A DNA stretch of 43,911 bases from an uncultured Pseudomonadota bacterium (GCA_903915625.1 CAIWTN010000005.1:1-43911), one strand, 5' to 3'; shown: positions 16,208 to 25,897, numbered from the stretch's first letter. Made by a program: numbers and translations. Notes: a model not told the origin generated them from the letters alone.

Positions 16208-17474
16208 AAGCATGGCCTACGGTGCCAAGGGCATAGCCCGGCACGAAGGCAAGGTATACTTCATTCCGGATGCCGTCATTGGCGATGAGATTGAAGCTGC
16301 GATTGTGCAAGACAACGACCGCTATGCAGATGCGGAAATCGTAAACTTCATCAAACCCAGTAGCCTACGGGGACCACCGGCTTGCGAATACGCTGCAAGC
16401 TGCGGCGGCTGCCAATGGATGGGTATTGATTATCAGCAGCAGCTAGAGTGGAAGCGCAGCTTTGTCACTTCGGCGCTTACCCGCATCGGCAAACTTGAGT
16501 CGAGTATAGACATACCGATCATCGCTGCTCCCGCCGTGACCGGATACCGTAACCGCATCTTGTTGCGCCTACATCTGCATCCAGATGGGACGCTGCATTT
16601 GGGATATTTTCGGCGACAAAGTCGTGATTTAGTCCCGATTAAGCAATGTGCAATCGCGGCACCTGCGATTAATAAACTGATTACTGCAATCCGCTCTCTG
16701 CCACTTCAGGGCTATAAGCCATTTACGGTCCGCCTGGAGGTTCAAGAAATCCCCCAGACTGAAACCGGCCATTTGCTCGTGACGGTGTATCCAGGCGAAG
16801 GCCATCGCGAATCGATGAACACATTCACCAATGACTTAAAGACACTTTCTGGCGTGCATTGGGTGGGCCCGGTGTTCGACTTAAAGAACGCGCCAACTGT
16901 CCTATTTGAAACCGATCTGGACCGCAAATTCCTGACTAAAGCGGCACAATTTCAACAAGTCAATCTCGAGCTGAACCGCACCCTACGCCGCATGATTTTT
17001 GAGCACGTAGAGGCTTTCAAGCCCCAGCGCATTCTTGATGTGTTTTGCGGCAGCGGCAATCTTTCCCTACCTCTTGCTAATGGCACTCGCTATATCGAGG
17101 GAGTTGAAGCTAATAAAGACGCAATAAGTGTCGCCAAGCAAAACGCTGAACTAAATAAAATTAGCAATGCCACATACCTTGCAGGCGACGCGGAAAAACA
17201 CCTTTGGAATGTATCTCGTAGCGGTGAGTCCTTCGACATGGTGTTACTCGACCCACCACGCCAAGGATTCCACAAGGGTATGGTGCCGCTGAAGAATCTG
17301 GCACCGCGTACTATCGTTTACGTAAGCTGTGACCCGACCACTCTGGCGCGTGATCTGGCTTTTTTATGTCGTGACGATGAGTACAAGCTTACTAAAGTGG
17401 TGGCACTCGATTTTTTTCCGAATACCTACCACGTAGAAACGGTGGCTTTTCTCGAGCGATCTAGCGGCCAATAA
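16107..17474 (+). CDS. RNA m5-uridine methyltransferase, RumA/RlmD-TrmA family
   Basis: About 455 residues. Domains: TRAM RNA-binding domain (about 27-88), a four-Cys iron-sulfur site with CEYAASCGGCQ (Cys93, 99, 102) and a late partner Cys181 (IKQC), then a class I SAM fold with DVFCGSGN (311-318), DPPRQG (382-387) and the catalytic Cys408 in VSCDPTTLARD. These enzymes convert a uridine in 23S rRNA or tRNA to 5-methyluridine. With the cluster present, the RlmD/RlmCD side is favoured over TrmA; the exact uridine is not shown. ATG 16107 is preferred because AAGGGG lies six bases upstream and because the TRAM domain begins before the next downstream Met. It overlaps the small basic protein gene by 101 bases. 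Its stop overlaps the convergent metabolic gene by 14 bases. Confidence 0.9.
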   Translation: MRPKVSGHIGQGELEPVSAPPQGDRPLTLKLKVESMAYGAKGIARHEGKVYFIPDAVIGDEIEAAIVQDNDRYADAEIVNFIKPSSLRGPPACEYAASCGGCQWMGIDYQQQLEWKRSFVTSALTRIGKLESSIDIPIIAAPAVTGYRNRILLRLHLHPDGTLHLGYFRRQSRDLVPIKQCAIAAPAINKLITAIRSLPLQGYKPFTVRLEVQEIPQTETGHLLVTVYPGEGHRESMNTFTNDLKTLSGVHWVGPVFDLKNAPTVLFETDLDRKFLTKAAQFQQVNLELNRTLRRMIFEHVEAFKPQRILDVFCGSGNLSLPLANGTRYIEGVEANKDAISVAKQNAELNKISNATYLAGDAEKHLWNVSRSGESFDMVLLDPPRQGFHKGMVPLKNLAPRTIVYVSCDPTTLARDLAFLCRDDEYKLTKVVALDFFPNTYHVETVAFLERSSGQ

Positions 17475-19341
17475 TAGCGAGAGCTAACTCAACCCGACCA
17501 AATGGAGCGGACAGTTGTAGCCCTTGCACGCTAGTGCCCAACTTCTCGGTCATCTCACGCGCGATATCAATGCCCACCTTGGTGGCATCTGCATCCTTAG
17601 CATTTGCCATCCGGTCCATGATTTCATTTGGAATCACGACGCCGGGGACTTCGTTATTCATGAATATGGCATTGCGGTAGCTGAGTAGCGGCCAAACACC
17701 AGCGATAATTGGAATCCGAATATTAGCGCCCGCCAAATAATCTAGGAAGCGGTACATCGAATCCAGATCAAAGACAGGCTGCGTAATAGCCCACTCCGCA
17801 CCTGCATCCACTTTGTATTTAAAGCGTTTCATTTCGTAATCAAAGTCACGGTGGACTGGGTTAACCCCCACACCAATCGACAGCGCAGTGGGCTCACCGA
17901 TGCTGCGACCACCAAGATCGATCCCACCGTTCAAACGGTGGACCATATTTGTCAGCCCAATCGCATCTACGTCAAAGACGCCGGTCGCATTTGGATAGCT
18001 ACCTAACTTTGGTGGATCACCCGTCACCAACAAAAGATTGCGCAACCCAATTGCGTGAGCTCCGAGCATATCGGACTGCATCCCTAGCAAGTTACGGTCG
18101 CGGCAAGTGTAGTGTAGGACGGTTTCGATGTCGGCGCGTTGCTCAATCATCACGGCCGTCATGATGGCGCTCATCCGCGCCGAAGCCCTTGGCCCATCGG
18201 GGATATTAACGGCATCGATGCCAGCTGCTTTCAATTTCGCGGAATTTGCCAAAATCTTTTCAGGGCTAACGCCTTGCGGTGGCAGTAACTCGACCGAATA
18301 TACCATCTCTCCCTGAGCCAACTTGCGGGCCCAGGTGCTCTTTTCCGTGGCAGGTACTCTTGTCGCTTCAACCACTTCTTGATGCCTAGACGGATCGCTA
18401 GGCTTAGGCGCAGCAAATGCGACAAAACGTCCGGCTGACTGTCCACTCATCGCGTTATGATGACGAATGGCATTCGCCATCGCCTTAATATGCTCAGGAC
18501 CGGTACCACAACAGCCACCGACAAATTGCACGCCTGCTTGTAGGAAGTCTTTGGCAAACTCCGCCATATATTCCGGCGTACTCATATAAATCTGACGACC
18601 GTCAACGTCCTTAGGCAAACCAGCGTTTGGCTGCAATGAGATCGGTCGCTCCGTCGCCGTACGGATTCTGGCAATCGAGGACATCATGGGGGCTGGACCA
18701 ACTGAGCAGTTAAGGCCCACGGCATCGACCGCCCATTCGTCTAATTTCTTCATCGCCCATTCAATGGGCGTACCTATCGGAGTATTCCCGTCCGGATTAA
18801 TCACCATGTGGGCGATGATAGGCAAGTCCACAGACTGATCACGCGACACATCACGAGCCGCCAAAATTGCTTGCTGAATCTCGGAAATGTCCGAGAAGGT
18901 CTCTAGACAAAGCACATCAATGCCACCAGCAACCAAGCCCTTGATCTGCTCACGAAAGGCCGCGCGTGCCTCAGCAAACGAGGTCGGGCCCCATGGCTCC
19001 ATGCGAACACCCAATGGCCCAACAGATCCAGCTACATATGCCTGCTGACCGGCAACTTCCCGAGCTAATTTAGCGGCTGCCTCGTTAAGCGCCTCTGTCT
19101 TATCGCCGAGATTGTGCCCTGAAAGTTTATAGCGATTAGCACCAAAGCTATTAGTCGTCAGGACCTGGGCTCCAGCGGCTAGATACTCCTGATGAATCTC
19201 TTTCACCAAGCTTGGTGCCGATAGATTAGCGTCCTCAAAGCAGCGATTGATGAAGATGCCCTTCACATAAAGGAGAGTGCCCATGGCGCCATCGAACAAT
19301 AAGCTCTCACCTGACGAAATCACATCTCGAAACGGCTTCAT
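17461..19341 (-). CDS. Bifunctional homocysteine S-methyltransferase / methylenetetrahydrofolate reductase
   Basis: A 626-residue fusion. Residues 1 to about 290 are a homocysteine S-methyltransferase barrel with its three zinc Cys (Cys212 in GLNCSVGP, Cys277 and Cys278 in VGGCCGTGPEH) and GAMGTLL at the start. Residues about 343-626 are a methylenetetrahydrofolate reductase (VYSVELLPPQG, a DIETVLHYTCRDRN segment, GDPPK, and WAITQPVFD). Such fusions are known (Bacillus YitJ and relatives) and link methyl-group supply to methionine formation in the cytoplasm. The ATG at 19341 is taken since GGGGGCGAG lies before it and the barrel begins at once; a TTG eight codons earlier is open. No SAM riboswitch is evident in the 114 bases upstream. 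Tail-to-tail overlap with the RNA methyltransferase gene. Confidence 0.92.
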   Translation of the reverse strand: MKPFRDVISSGESLLFDGAMGTLLYVKGIFINRCFEDANLSAPSLVKEIHQEYLAAGAQVLTTNSFGANRYKLSGHNLGDKTEALNEAAAKLAREVAGQQAYVAGSVGPLGVRMEPWGPTSFAEARAAFREQIKGLVAGGIDVLCLETFSDISEIQQAILAARDVSRDQSVDLPIIAHMVINPDGNTPIGTPIEWAMKKLDEWAVDAVGLNCSVGPAPMMSSIARIRTATERPISLQPNAGLPKDVDGRQIYMSTPEYMAEFAKDFLQAGVQFVGGCCGTGPEHIKAMANAIRHHNAMSGQSAGRFVAFAAPKPSDPSRHQEVVEATRVPATEKSTWARKLAQGEMVYSVELLPPQGVSPEKILANSAKLKAAGIDAVNIPDGPRASARMSAIMTAVMIEQRADIETVLHYTCRDRNLLGMQSDMLGAHAIGLRNLLLVTGDPPKLGSYPNATGVFDVDAIGLTNMVHRLNGGIDLGGRSIGEPTALSIGVGVNPVHRDFDYEMKRFKYKVDAGAEWAITQPVFDLDSMYRFLDYLAGANIRIPIIAGVWPLLSYRNAIFMNNEVPGVVIPNEIMDRMANAKDADATKVGIDIAREMTEKLGTSVQGLQLSAPFGRVELALAIIGR

Positions 19342-19455
19342 GGCGCTCTCGCCCCCTAATAGCAAATCACATCAAAGGCCGATTGTAGCGCCTCAGGCAG
19401 CTATGGGAAGCGATATTTATGCTGGGTCAAATTCTAGGGGCAACGCGGGCTAGCA

Positions 19456-21483
19456 CTATAGGCTCTGAATCGCCACGCTACCGGCACCGCGCTGGCGCCA
19501 GCTATAAGCACGCTGAATCAGCTCATATGGGAGGCGATAGCCATCGTCAATATCAGCCAGTTCTACAAGCAGTGCTAGAGATTCTGCGTACCGATGTGTG
19601 GCCAAAAGTCTTGCTGCATGGACCGCCATCAAATCCGGATCTCGTGCTAGTGAAGTGCCTGCACCTGACATTGCAGTCAAAAGAGCTAGAGGATCTAGCT
19701 TCATCTGCGCCTCTGTTGAAGTGCGCAATATTGCGGCCACTATGCAGTGCGCCTGAGTTTTGTCGAGCCCCTTGACCAGCGGGATAATAGCCGCCTTACC
19801 AACATCTCGCCCTTTTGCACCAGCGGGCCCGTGCTCTGCGGTCTGCGACTGGGTGACGGCCAAGCGACGCAAAGAGTCTGCCGAGTCCGTGCAGTTTGGT
19901 ACGTCGGTACGATAGGCAGCAGCCAACGTATGCCAACGTGTGGCCCAATCCTTGCCTTTAAAAGAGGCTTCGACCAAGGCGAGTCGTGCCTCCAGAGGGC
20001 CTCGCAAGGCGTTGATAACACCTGCATTTGCTCTTGCCGCCGGATCAGCGGCGACTTTATCGGCCAATTCGACTTCACCTGGCACCTGCAAACCGCTGGA
20101 CTTAAGTTCTGCTAAAGCAAAAAAAGCTCTGATCCATTCCGCAGAATGAAGGGGGCGCTCTTTATGGGTTACCACGGCGGCTCCGCCGTCATGATCGTGA
20201 AGATTGCCGTACTCCATCGCGAACACGGTATTCATAAGATAGGTGGAGCCCCACCCGATGGCTGGACTTACTAACGCCGTCGGCAAGCGCTCCGCTGAGT
20301 TCACGTCCTTAAGCGCGGCTAAGGCATCGGCACTTGGGCTGAATACGACCACCAGTGCCGCGCCACCAATCAGCCATTTCGACCTAGATTTCAACCTAGG
20401 GATCAAGAGCATTAAAGGCAGAGCGATCACCGCTAACAGAGGCCACTGCGCCTGTTGCTCAGCGGTACTTGCGACAACACCGCAACCTGATTTCTTTGGC
20501 ATCACGCCAGATGTATTGAGACTGACACCGCTAGACTTAGGCTTGGCGGACTGCTCGTTAGATGCCTGGGCCAATTCAGTCGCCGCAGACTGCTCCAATT
20601 TGGCTGTATTATAGTTCAGAAATGCAGTGACGAAATTGGCGCCGGTCGCGACGTTGACCGTCTCGAGTCCAGATTGGCTGTTGATCTTGATACCACCCCA
20701 GTTCACGCCGAGGATTTGGCCAGTCGTCGCATCGATAAGTCCAGACCCACTAGATCCATGAGTTAAATCGCACGTATGTTTGATACTGAACGGAAGCGAC
20801 TTATCAAGCTGCCAATGCGCAATTGGAAAATTACCTATGACCTTGCAATTGTCCATCGTCACCTGAGCGAGTGGCAGCCTAGGTCCGCCGTCCGGGGCCT
20901 CAACCATGGCTTCCGGCACATCTGGGTAATGAACAATCATCGCCGTTCTGCCAGCAACCTGGATGTTCGGATCCACAATGGGCAATGGTTGAAATTGCAC
21001 CGGTACAGCACTCGCTAGTCTAAAGACCGAGAGGTCTCCTTCAAAGCTTGTGCGTAAACTACCGGGCAAACATTCTGCAACGGTACTACTCCTGGTCTGA
21101 CCAGCGCTAAAGCCTAAATAAACCTTAGTACTGACACAAGCCTGAGGCAGTAAGACAGACGTCGCTATACCTTCATCGTCTATGGCTGCAAAACAATGGT
21201 GATTTGCTAGAACACGCAAGTTACCGCCCGGTTGATCAGACGCAATCAGCGTCCCCGAACAAAATTTAACCTCATTCGGCTTTAAGCGGGTTGCAATCAA
21301 CACTGATGCATTCAAAACTTGCGGATTAATCTGCGATTGGTTGCCGGAGCCAACTACATAGATATTGCTTTTCGACCCTAGGATAAAAGCATCGGTGCTA
21401 ATTGTGAAAGGCTTCTTTTTACACGCCGTGAGACCTGACGAAACCGCCATTAGCCCGATGAAACATAGGGTTAAATTCCGCAC
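19456..21483 (-). CDS. Trypsin-like serine protease lipoprotein fused to a second, helical module
   Basis: A 675-residue protein from a GTG (GGAGG five bases upstream). N-terminal lipoprotein signal (GLTAC, Cys21). Residues about 50-290 are a trypsin-like protease: ANHHC with His95/96, EGDLSVF with Asp150, HGSSGSG with Ser245; substrate unknown. After a Ser/Gln-rich linker comes SGCGVV (Cys334), a hydrophobic stretch about 347-363, then RLKSRSK. This matches the plan of a MYXO-CTERM-type sorting tail, but it is internal. A second hydrophobic stretch (about 370-388, ending PSADALA) looks like a signal peptide or second membrane span. The final 285 residues are helical and Ala-rich without a known motif. 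It ends an operon behind the TPR lipoprotein (31-base gap) and the 891-residue repeat protein. A two-span membrane protein is the simple reading; gene fusion is the other. Confidence 0.75.
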   Translation of the reverse strand: MRNLTLCFIGLMAVSSGLTACKKKPFTISTDAFILGSKSNIYVVGSGNQSQINPQVLNASVLIATRLKPNEVKFCSGTLIASDQPGGNLRVLANHHCFAAIDDEGIATSVLLPQACVSTKVYLGFSAGQTRSSTVAECLPGSLRTSFEGDLSVFRLASAVPVQFQPLPIVDPNIQVAGRTAMIVHYPDVPEAMVEAPDGGPRLPLAQVTMDNCKVIGNFPIAHWQLDKSLPFSIKHTCDLTHGSSGSGLIDATTGQILGVNWGGIKINSQSGLETVNVATGANFVTAFLNYNTAKLEQSAATELAQASNEQSAKPKSSGVSLNTSGVMPKKSGCGVVASTAEQQAQWPLLAVIALPLMLLIPRLKSRSKWLIGGAALVVVFSPSADALAALKDVNSAERLPTALVSPAIGWGSTYLMNTVFAMEYGNLHDHDGGAAVVTHKERPLHSAEWIRAFFALAELKSSGLQVPGEVELADKVAADPAARANAGVINALRGPLEARLALVEASFKGKDWATRWHTLAAAYRTDVPNCTDSADSLRRLAVTQSQTAEHGPAGAKGRDVGKAAIIPLVKGLDKTQAHCIVAAILRTSTEAQMKLDPLALLTAMSGAGTSLARDPDLMAVHAARLLATHRYAESLALLVELADIDDGYRLPYELIQRAYSWRQRGAGSVAIQSL

Positions 21484-21514
21484 AGCCGCCTCCTAATATC
21501 GATACTTTACGATA

Positions 21515-22549
21515 TCATGGTTCCTCAGAATCGGCTTGCAATCCAGTCATAAGAATCTCTGCATCTTCAGCACCATGCGCTCCAGCGCTTCCAGCCCGAC
21601 TAGGCATCTCGTCCGCTATGCGAGAACGTTCTTCGGTACCCTTTTGACTCGACAACGAACGGAGCACGATTTGGGCGCGGTCCTTCATCCCCTGATCTTT
21701 ACTCCGCGAGTTATGGATGACCGCAAACAAATAGGACTGAGCCTTAGCCTTGTCTTGAAAACCATTTTTATAAACTAAGGCCAAATTGTAGAGTGCTGGA
21801 GAGCTATGCGGGTGCTTTGCTAAAATCTCTTTAAATACGCCTGCAGCCTTAGAAAAATCGCCACTACGGGCCAAGGCCCGGCCGTAACCAATCATGCCAG
21901 CTGAGCACTGACCACATCGATCGGCGACAGTCTTAAACACAGCTGCTGCGCCTGCGGCATTACCAAGCTCAAGCTGCAAGCTGCCCAGATTTAGACCAGC
22001 CGCAACTTGTGACACATCCGCATCCATAGATTTTTGAAAATATTCCTGAGCGATTCGGTAATCTGCCATAGTCGATTGCGGAGAAAGCATCGACGCTAGC
22101 CCTTTTACGTTCAAAGCAAAGGCGTTACCGGGCTGAACTTGTTCGAGCAAGGACGCGTAGTAAGCTGCCATCTCGTAGTTATGCGACATGGTTAAGGCCG
22201 CCGACAACATCGTCAGTGCAGCGGGATCGGAAGGATTACGCGATAGCCTAGCTTTGGCCATAGCCACAACTTCACTCGCTTCACCAGTGGCTAGAGCACC
22301 TCGTGCTCGCGGCATCAGAGCCTTTGCCTGCCTCTGATCGAGCCAATAAGCCCTCGGATAGGGGGCGAGCATCGGGTCTTTAGCGCCAATTTGGCTGACC
22401 ACGGCGCGATGGGCACCGGCACCTTTCGGCATGAGTCCGCTATCGCCAGTTAAATCATTTTTATTCGCCGATGAAGTGACACAACCGCCAAGCGTAGAAC
22501 CCATTATCAATAGGGCGGATGTCAGAAAAAATCTCTGCTTCTTAATCAT
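21515..22549 (-). CDS. TPR lipoprotein
   Basis: A 344-residue lipoprotein (MIKKQRFFLTSALLIMGS, lipobox LGGC). From about residue 90 it is built of tetratricopeptide repeats: DPAALTMLSAALTMSHNYEM, AFALNVKGLASML, AAGLNLGSLQLELGNAAGA and PALYNLALVYKN. TPR proteins hold protein complexes together. ATG 22549 is chosen since AAGGAGC lies five bases upstream. The first eight bases overlap the end of the upstream gene (ATGATTAA), so translation of the two is probably coupled. TPR lipoproteins beside large TPR proteins occur in the gliding-motility Glt/Agl loci of myxobacteria. That comparison is by layout only and no sequence match was tested. Confidence 0.8.
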   Translation of the reverse strand: MIKKQRFFLTSALLIMGSTLGGCVTSSANKNDLTGDSGLMPKGAGAHRAVVSQIGAKDPMLAPYPRAYWLDQRQAKALMPRARGALATGEASEVVAMAKARLSRNPSDPAALTMLSAALTMSHNYEMAAYYASLLEQVQPGNAFALNVKGLASMLSPQSTMADYRIAQEYFQKSMDADVSQVAAGLNLGSLQLELGNAAGAAAVFKTVADRCGQCSAGMIGYGRALARSGDFSKAAGVFKEILAKHPHSSPALYNLALVYKNGFQDKAKAQSYLFAVIHNSRSKDQGMKDRAQIVLRSLSSQKGTEERSRIADEMPSRAGSAGAHGAEDAEILMTGLQADSEEP

Positions 22550-25217
22550 GGCTTGCTCCTTCATCAGCTGACCATTGGACAAAACCGTTGCCAGCCGAAC
22601 CACTCACTCGTTCAGACTGCCAATCACCTGCGGCCTGCCAGAGCACAGCCTGAGTCGTATCGGGATCACTTAGACCAGAATTGACTGCCGCTATTGCCTT
22701 GGTGTCGGCCTGCTGAGCCGTCTTCGAGACGTCGCTCATAATGCTTTGACGCTGTGCTTTAAAGCGTTGGACCACTTCCATCGCAAGACTTTCCTGAATC
22801 TCTATATCCTGAGCCGACTCGACAAACGCTTTCGAAAGTTCGGACAACTTCATCATGGCAATCGGGCAGTAGCTTGTCGCTCCGGCGTCACAGACAGACA
22901 TAAATGCCTGACGCGTCACACGGTAGGCGGCATAATGAGACTGCAGAGTCGCTGCTGGATCCCGCAATTCAAGATTATTAAAGGCTTGCACCGGGGCTTT
23001 GCTGCGAGCCATTGCCAGTACATACCTAGCACCACCAAGTGCTTCTTGGGCTGCCGGCGAACTCATTCCAGCTAACTGGCGGGCTATACTCTCCACTTCG
23101 CCGAAGCGACCTTGGGCTGCCGCCAAATTGGCTTTGATACCGAGTGCAGATGCCCTAGCGTCTTCACCAGCCTCGTTACTTTGCAGAATTTTCTGTGCTG
23201 CCAATCCTGCTCGCGAAAGTGTTCCACTTCGCCTTTCGATCTCCATGATTTTGGTCAAGGCAGCAATCTTAGTTGCACTGTTATCAGATGCCGCAACAGT
23301 CATATTGAGAACTGCAAGTGCGTCGGAATAATGCCCCATACCGATATGCAAAGCCGTCAGAGAATCACGTATCCGTTGCGCTTCACTATCTTTTCCGAAA
23401 CGCTGAGCAAACCGCTGATAAAAGAACACCGTATTTTCTTCCGATGCCATAGCGGACGACCAATCACCACCGTTAAGCACTGCCTGGCGGTAAAATCCAG
23501 ACCGGGGGTATCTCTGTTCAAATGCTAGCAGCGAATTAACCGAGGCTGAATGCTGACCAGCACCGTGGTAGGCACTCCCCAGTAGGAACAGGGCTTCATC
23601 ACAGCGAGCAAAATGCGAGTGCGCTTTGACGACTTCGCTAAACCTACCGATTGCCTCTTTATACTTATTTTCTGCTAGCGCAACCTTGCCTTGCTCGAGC
23701 ACAGCTAGTGCCAAGATATCGCCGGAATTCAAACTCTTCCCACGATAGACTGGGGACATTCTATGCTCGATGCTAAAGCGAGCTAATTTCTCCGTCTCAG
23801 CCCAATTCTGCTCACTCGAATAAGCAGTCAGCATAGTGCCCATGGCGTTAACTGCATGAACACCAGTGGACTGGGTCTTCAACAAATCTTGCCAAAGGGA
23901 AAAAGCCTCATCGCGCCGCTCAAGAGAGACTGCGAGCAATCCCTGCTGAGATGCTACCTCCCAATTACGACCTTCTAGCAAACCAGCCAAGCGCTGATAA
24001 AGTTCCAATAACTCACCGCGTGCATCTAGTTTGCCGCCTTTGGAATTGGGCACCCCAGACCAAGGAGCTACGCGCGGCCAGTCAGCAAGGAGACTCTGCA
24101 CCCTAATCGCGGCAATGACATATGGACGCTGCGCATCTTTGGCACTTGCATCCGCTAGTTCTTTGTATACGCCAACAGCCTCTGCGTACTGTTTATTTAG
24201 TTCGTAAAGCCCGGCCATCTTAACTTTAATCGAGACTACTTCTGGTCCGCTTTGCAAAACACCGATTAAGGTCTGCCCCATACCTATAGCGCGCTTGCGA
24301 TCTGCGGCTTGGGCCTTGACGTTGCTTGCTTGCGCCATTTCACCAAGTACAAGCGCCCTGTGTCGCTTGAGGATATCCAATTGTACAGACTTGATTCGGC
24401 TCTCTTGGCCTTCTCCCAATATACTAGTATCGAGATAATCCTTTTCGGCAGCAATCAGCGCGCTTTCGTAAATTTTGGGTGCTGATTTACCAGTAGCAGT
24501 CACGCGCACAAGATCCAAGACCCGCAAGTCTAATTCAGCTCTCACAGGTGTCCCAGTCATACTCTGAGCCAAAGCACGGTACTTACGCACTGCCACATCC
24601 GGCTTTCTGTCGCGCCAATCAGCCAGCGCCGCCCTTTCAATGATCGCTTTAGGAATGGTCGAATCACCGCCTGCGGTCATCTTAAACGGCGGTCTGCTCC
24701 AATCAATCTTCGTACCTTCTGCCATGCGCCATACCGACATCGCGAAGCCGAAAGTTGCGGCCTTTTCCTGATCACCAAGAGATTGCGCTGCCTGTAATGC
24801 ACTATTTAACTGCCCTCTGTAAGCTGCATTAGAACCGCCAACTCGCTGACCAGTTTGCGAGAGTCCGGCGATAGCCCGAGCGAGCTGCAAACGCAGAGCC
24901 ACTTGAGACCGGCTATCTAAAGAGCCGAGACTGCGCCTAACGATCGCTGCCGCCTCGGCACGTTTTTGCTGCGTTCCTTGGTCCAATCGAGTGAGCGCCT
25001 GCACCACTTTTTCCTGTCCGTGCTCTTGCAGCCCGCGGACCACATCGCCCATAAATGGCAGTGACAGTCTATTCGCTGGTAACGGTAATACCGGCTGAAA
25101 GCTCTGCGCTGCTAAGCTCTGCTCAGCAGACTGTTCGTTGAAGTTGGGCGCGATCAAAGCACCTAACCCGGTAATTAACCCAGCGGCTACAATCAATTTC
25201 TTGAATTTGGATTCCAC
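22542..25217 (-). CDS. Large TPR-type repeat protein, exported
   Basis: An 891-residue protein from a GTG (GAGG five bases upstream). The N-terminus KKLIVAAGLITGLGALIAP is a signal peptide or single membrane anchor, without a lipobox. The rest is all-helical and repetitive. TPR-like units are clearest around 520-600 (KEAIGRFSEVVKAHSHFARC, EALFLLGSAYHGAGQHSAS, AFEQRYPRSGFYRQA), where the spacing resembles repeats of the YbgF/BamD kind. The product would be a periplasmic or inner-membrane scaffold. It leads an operon with the TPR lipoprotein (8-base overlap) and the serine protease. A motility or secretion-complex scaffold is one possibility; function is not established. Confidence 0.75.
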   Translation of the reverse strand: MESKFKKLIVAAGLITGLGALIAPNFNEQSAEQSLAAQSFQPVLPLPANRLSLPFMGDVVRGLQEHGQEKVVQALTRLDQGTQQKRAEAAAIVRRSLGSLDSRSQVALRLQLARAIAGLSQTGQRVGGSNAAYRGQLNSALQAAQSLGDQEKAATFGFAMSVWRMAEGTKIDWSRPPFKMTAGGDSTIPKAIIERAALADWRDRKPDVAVRKYRALAQSMTGTPVRAELDLRVLDLVRVTATGKSAPKIYESALIAAEKDYLDTSILGEGQESRIKSVQLDILKRHRALVLGEMAQASNVKAQAADRKRAIGMGQTLIGVLQSGPEVVSIKVKMAGLYELNKQYAEAVGVYKELADASAKDAQRPYVIAAIRVQSLLADWPRVAPWSGVPNSKGGKLDARGELLELYQRLAGLLEGRNWEVASQQGLLAVSLERRDEAFSLWQDLLKTQSTGVHAVNAMGTMLTAYSSEQNWAETEKLARFSIEHRMSPVYRGKSLNSGDILALAVLEQGKVALAENKYKEAIGRFSEVVKAHSHFARCDEALFLLGSAYHGAGQHSASVNSLLAFEQRYPRSGFYRQAVLNGGDWSSAMASEENTVFFYQRFAQRFGKDSEAQRIRDSLTALHIGMGHYSDALAVLNMTVAASDNSATKIAALTKIMEIERRSGTLSRAGLAAQKILQSNEAGEDARASALGIKANLAAAQGRFGEVESIARQLAGMSSPAAQEALGGARYVLAMARSKAPVQAFNNLELRDPAATLQSHYAAYRVTRQAFMSVCDAGATSYCPIAMMKLSELSKAFVESAQDIEIQESLAMEVVQRFKAQRQSIMSDVSKTAQQADTKAIAAVNSGLSDPDTTQAVLWQAAGDWQSERVSGSAGNGFVQWSADEGASHD

Positions 25218-25429
25218 AGCAACCTCACGCGACCAGAGTTCGCGGATATATCTGCAAAAGCCGTACTCAGCGGGACTGGCTTAATTAATCCATAAATATT
25301 AGTTACTTAAAATGCCGTTGCATCGACGATAGCGACGACAATTCTAGCGTATGTCAAAACTTTTAGCAGGGTAAGTATTGCTGCGCGTTTGTCGCAAAAT
25401 AGCGACGAGCCAAGTTAAGAGCACTCGTC

Positions 25430-25897
25430 TCAGGCCTGCAAAACTGCGGCACGCAAGTCACGGCGGTAACGCCATTTTTCGGCGGCACAAAAGCAAACCA
25501 TGCTGAAACCCACAAATCCAAACGCAAGTTCCAAAATGGAAAGACCACTTTCGACACGAACACTGGTTTCAGGCTGATTCGGTAAAAATTCCAACTTCAC
25601 CGCGTCGCCAGGTAGAAATTTCTGACTGCTAATCACCCTAGCAACCGCCGTAATTTCCTTCGCTGAATCTGGCACAACAAATTTAACGATAGGACGCTCG
25701 ACTGTGATCCGACCACCAAGTCGTCCAGTGGCATGCGACTCACGTTGAACTTTAACAACGGTCCCGGTCACTGGCACTGCCACCCTCTGGAATTCCAGGA
25801 GAGCAATTAAGCTGTAAAAAAAAACACCAACCAAACTTAGTCCACAAAGCATCCGCAGTAGCCATAGACGCGGCTTGCTCAAAGGAGATCCCGGCAT
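25430..25897 (-). CDS. DUF3592 membrane protein
   Basis: A 155-residue protein with two predicted membrane spans, at about 15-33 and 122-142, around a periplasmic loop. The loop shows the DUF3592 pattern: GTVVKVQRES, then a RPIVKFVVPDS strand, and LPGDAVKLEFLPNQPE. DUF3592 proteins are widespread small membrane proteins of unknown role. GGGAGGA is well placed before the ATG. It lies 212 bases from the repeat-protein gene that follows on the same strand, so a separate transcript is likely. Confidence 0.75.
   Translation of the reverse strand: MPGSPLSKPRLWLLRMLCGLSLVGVFFYSLIALLEFQRVAVPVTGTVVKVQRESHATGRLGGRITVERPIVKFVVPDSAKEITAVARVISSQKFLPGDAVKLEFLPNQPETSVRVESGLSILELAFGFVGFSMVCFCAAEKWRYRRDLRAAVLQA

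Noticed and set aside
19342-19455. SAM or folate riboswitch in front of the methionine/folate fusion gene
   Set aside because: The 114-base gap lacks the paired, conserved core of known SAM or THF riboswitches. Only a TTGACC-like hexamer near 19425-19430 was noted, without a good -10.
25218-25429. Promoter with a perfect TTGACA (minus strand, 25352-25357) ahead of the large repeat protein
   Set aside because: No acceptable -10 hexamer lies 16-18 bases away (CGCTAT at 17), so it is not listed as a feature.
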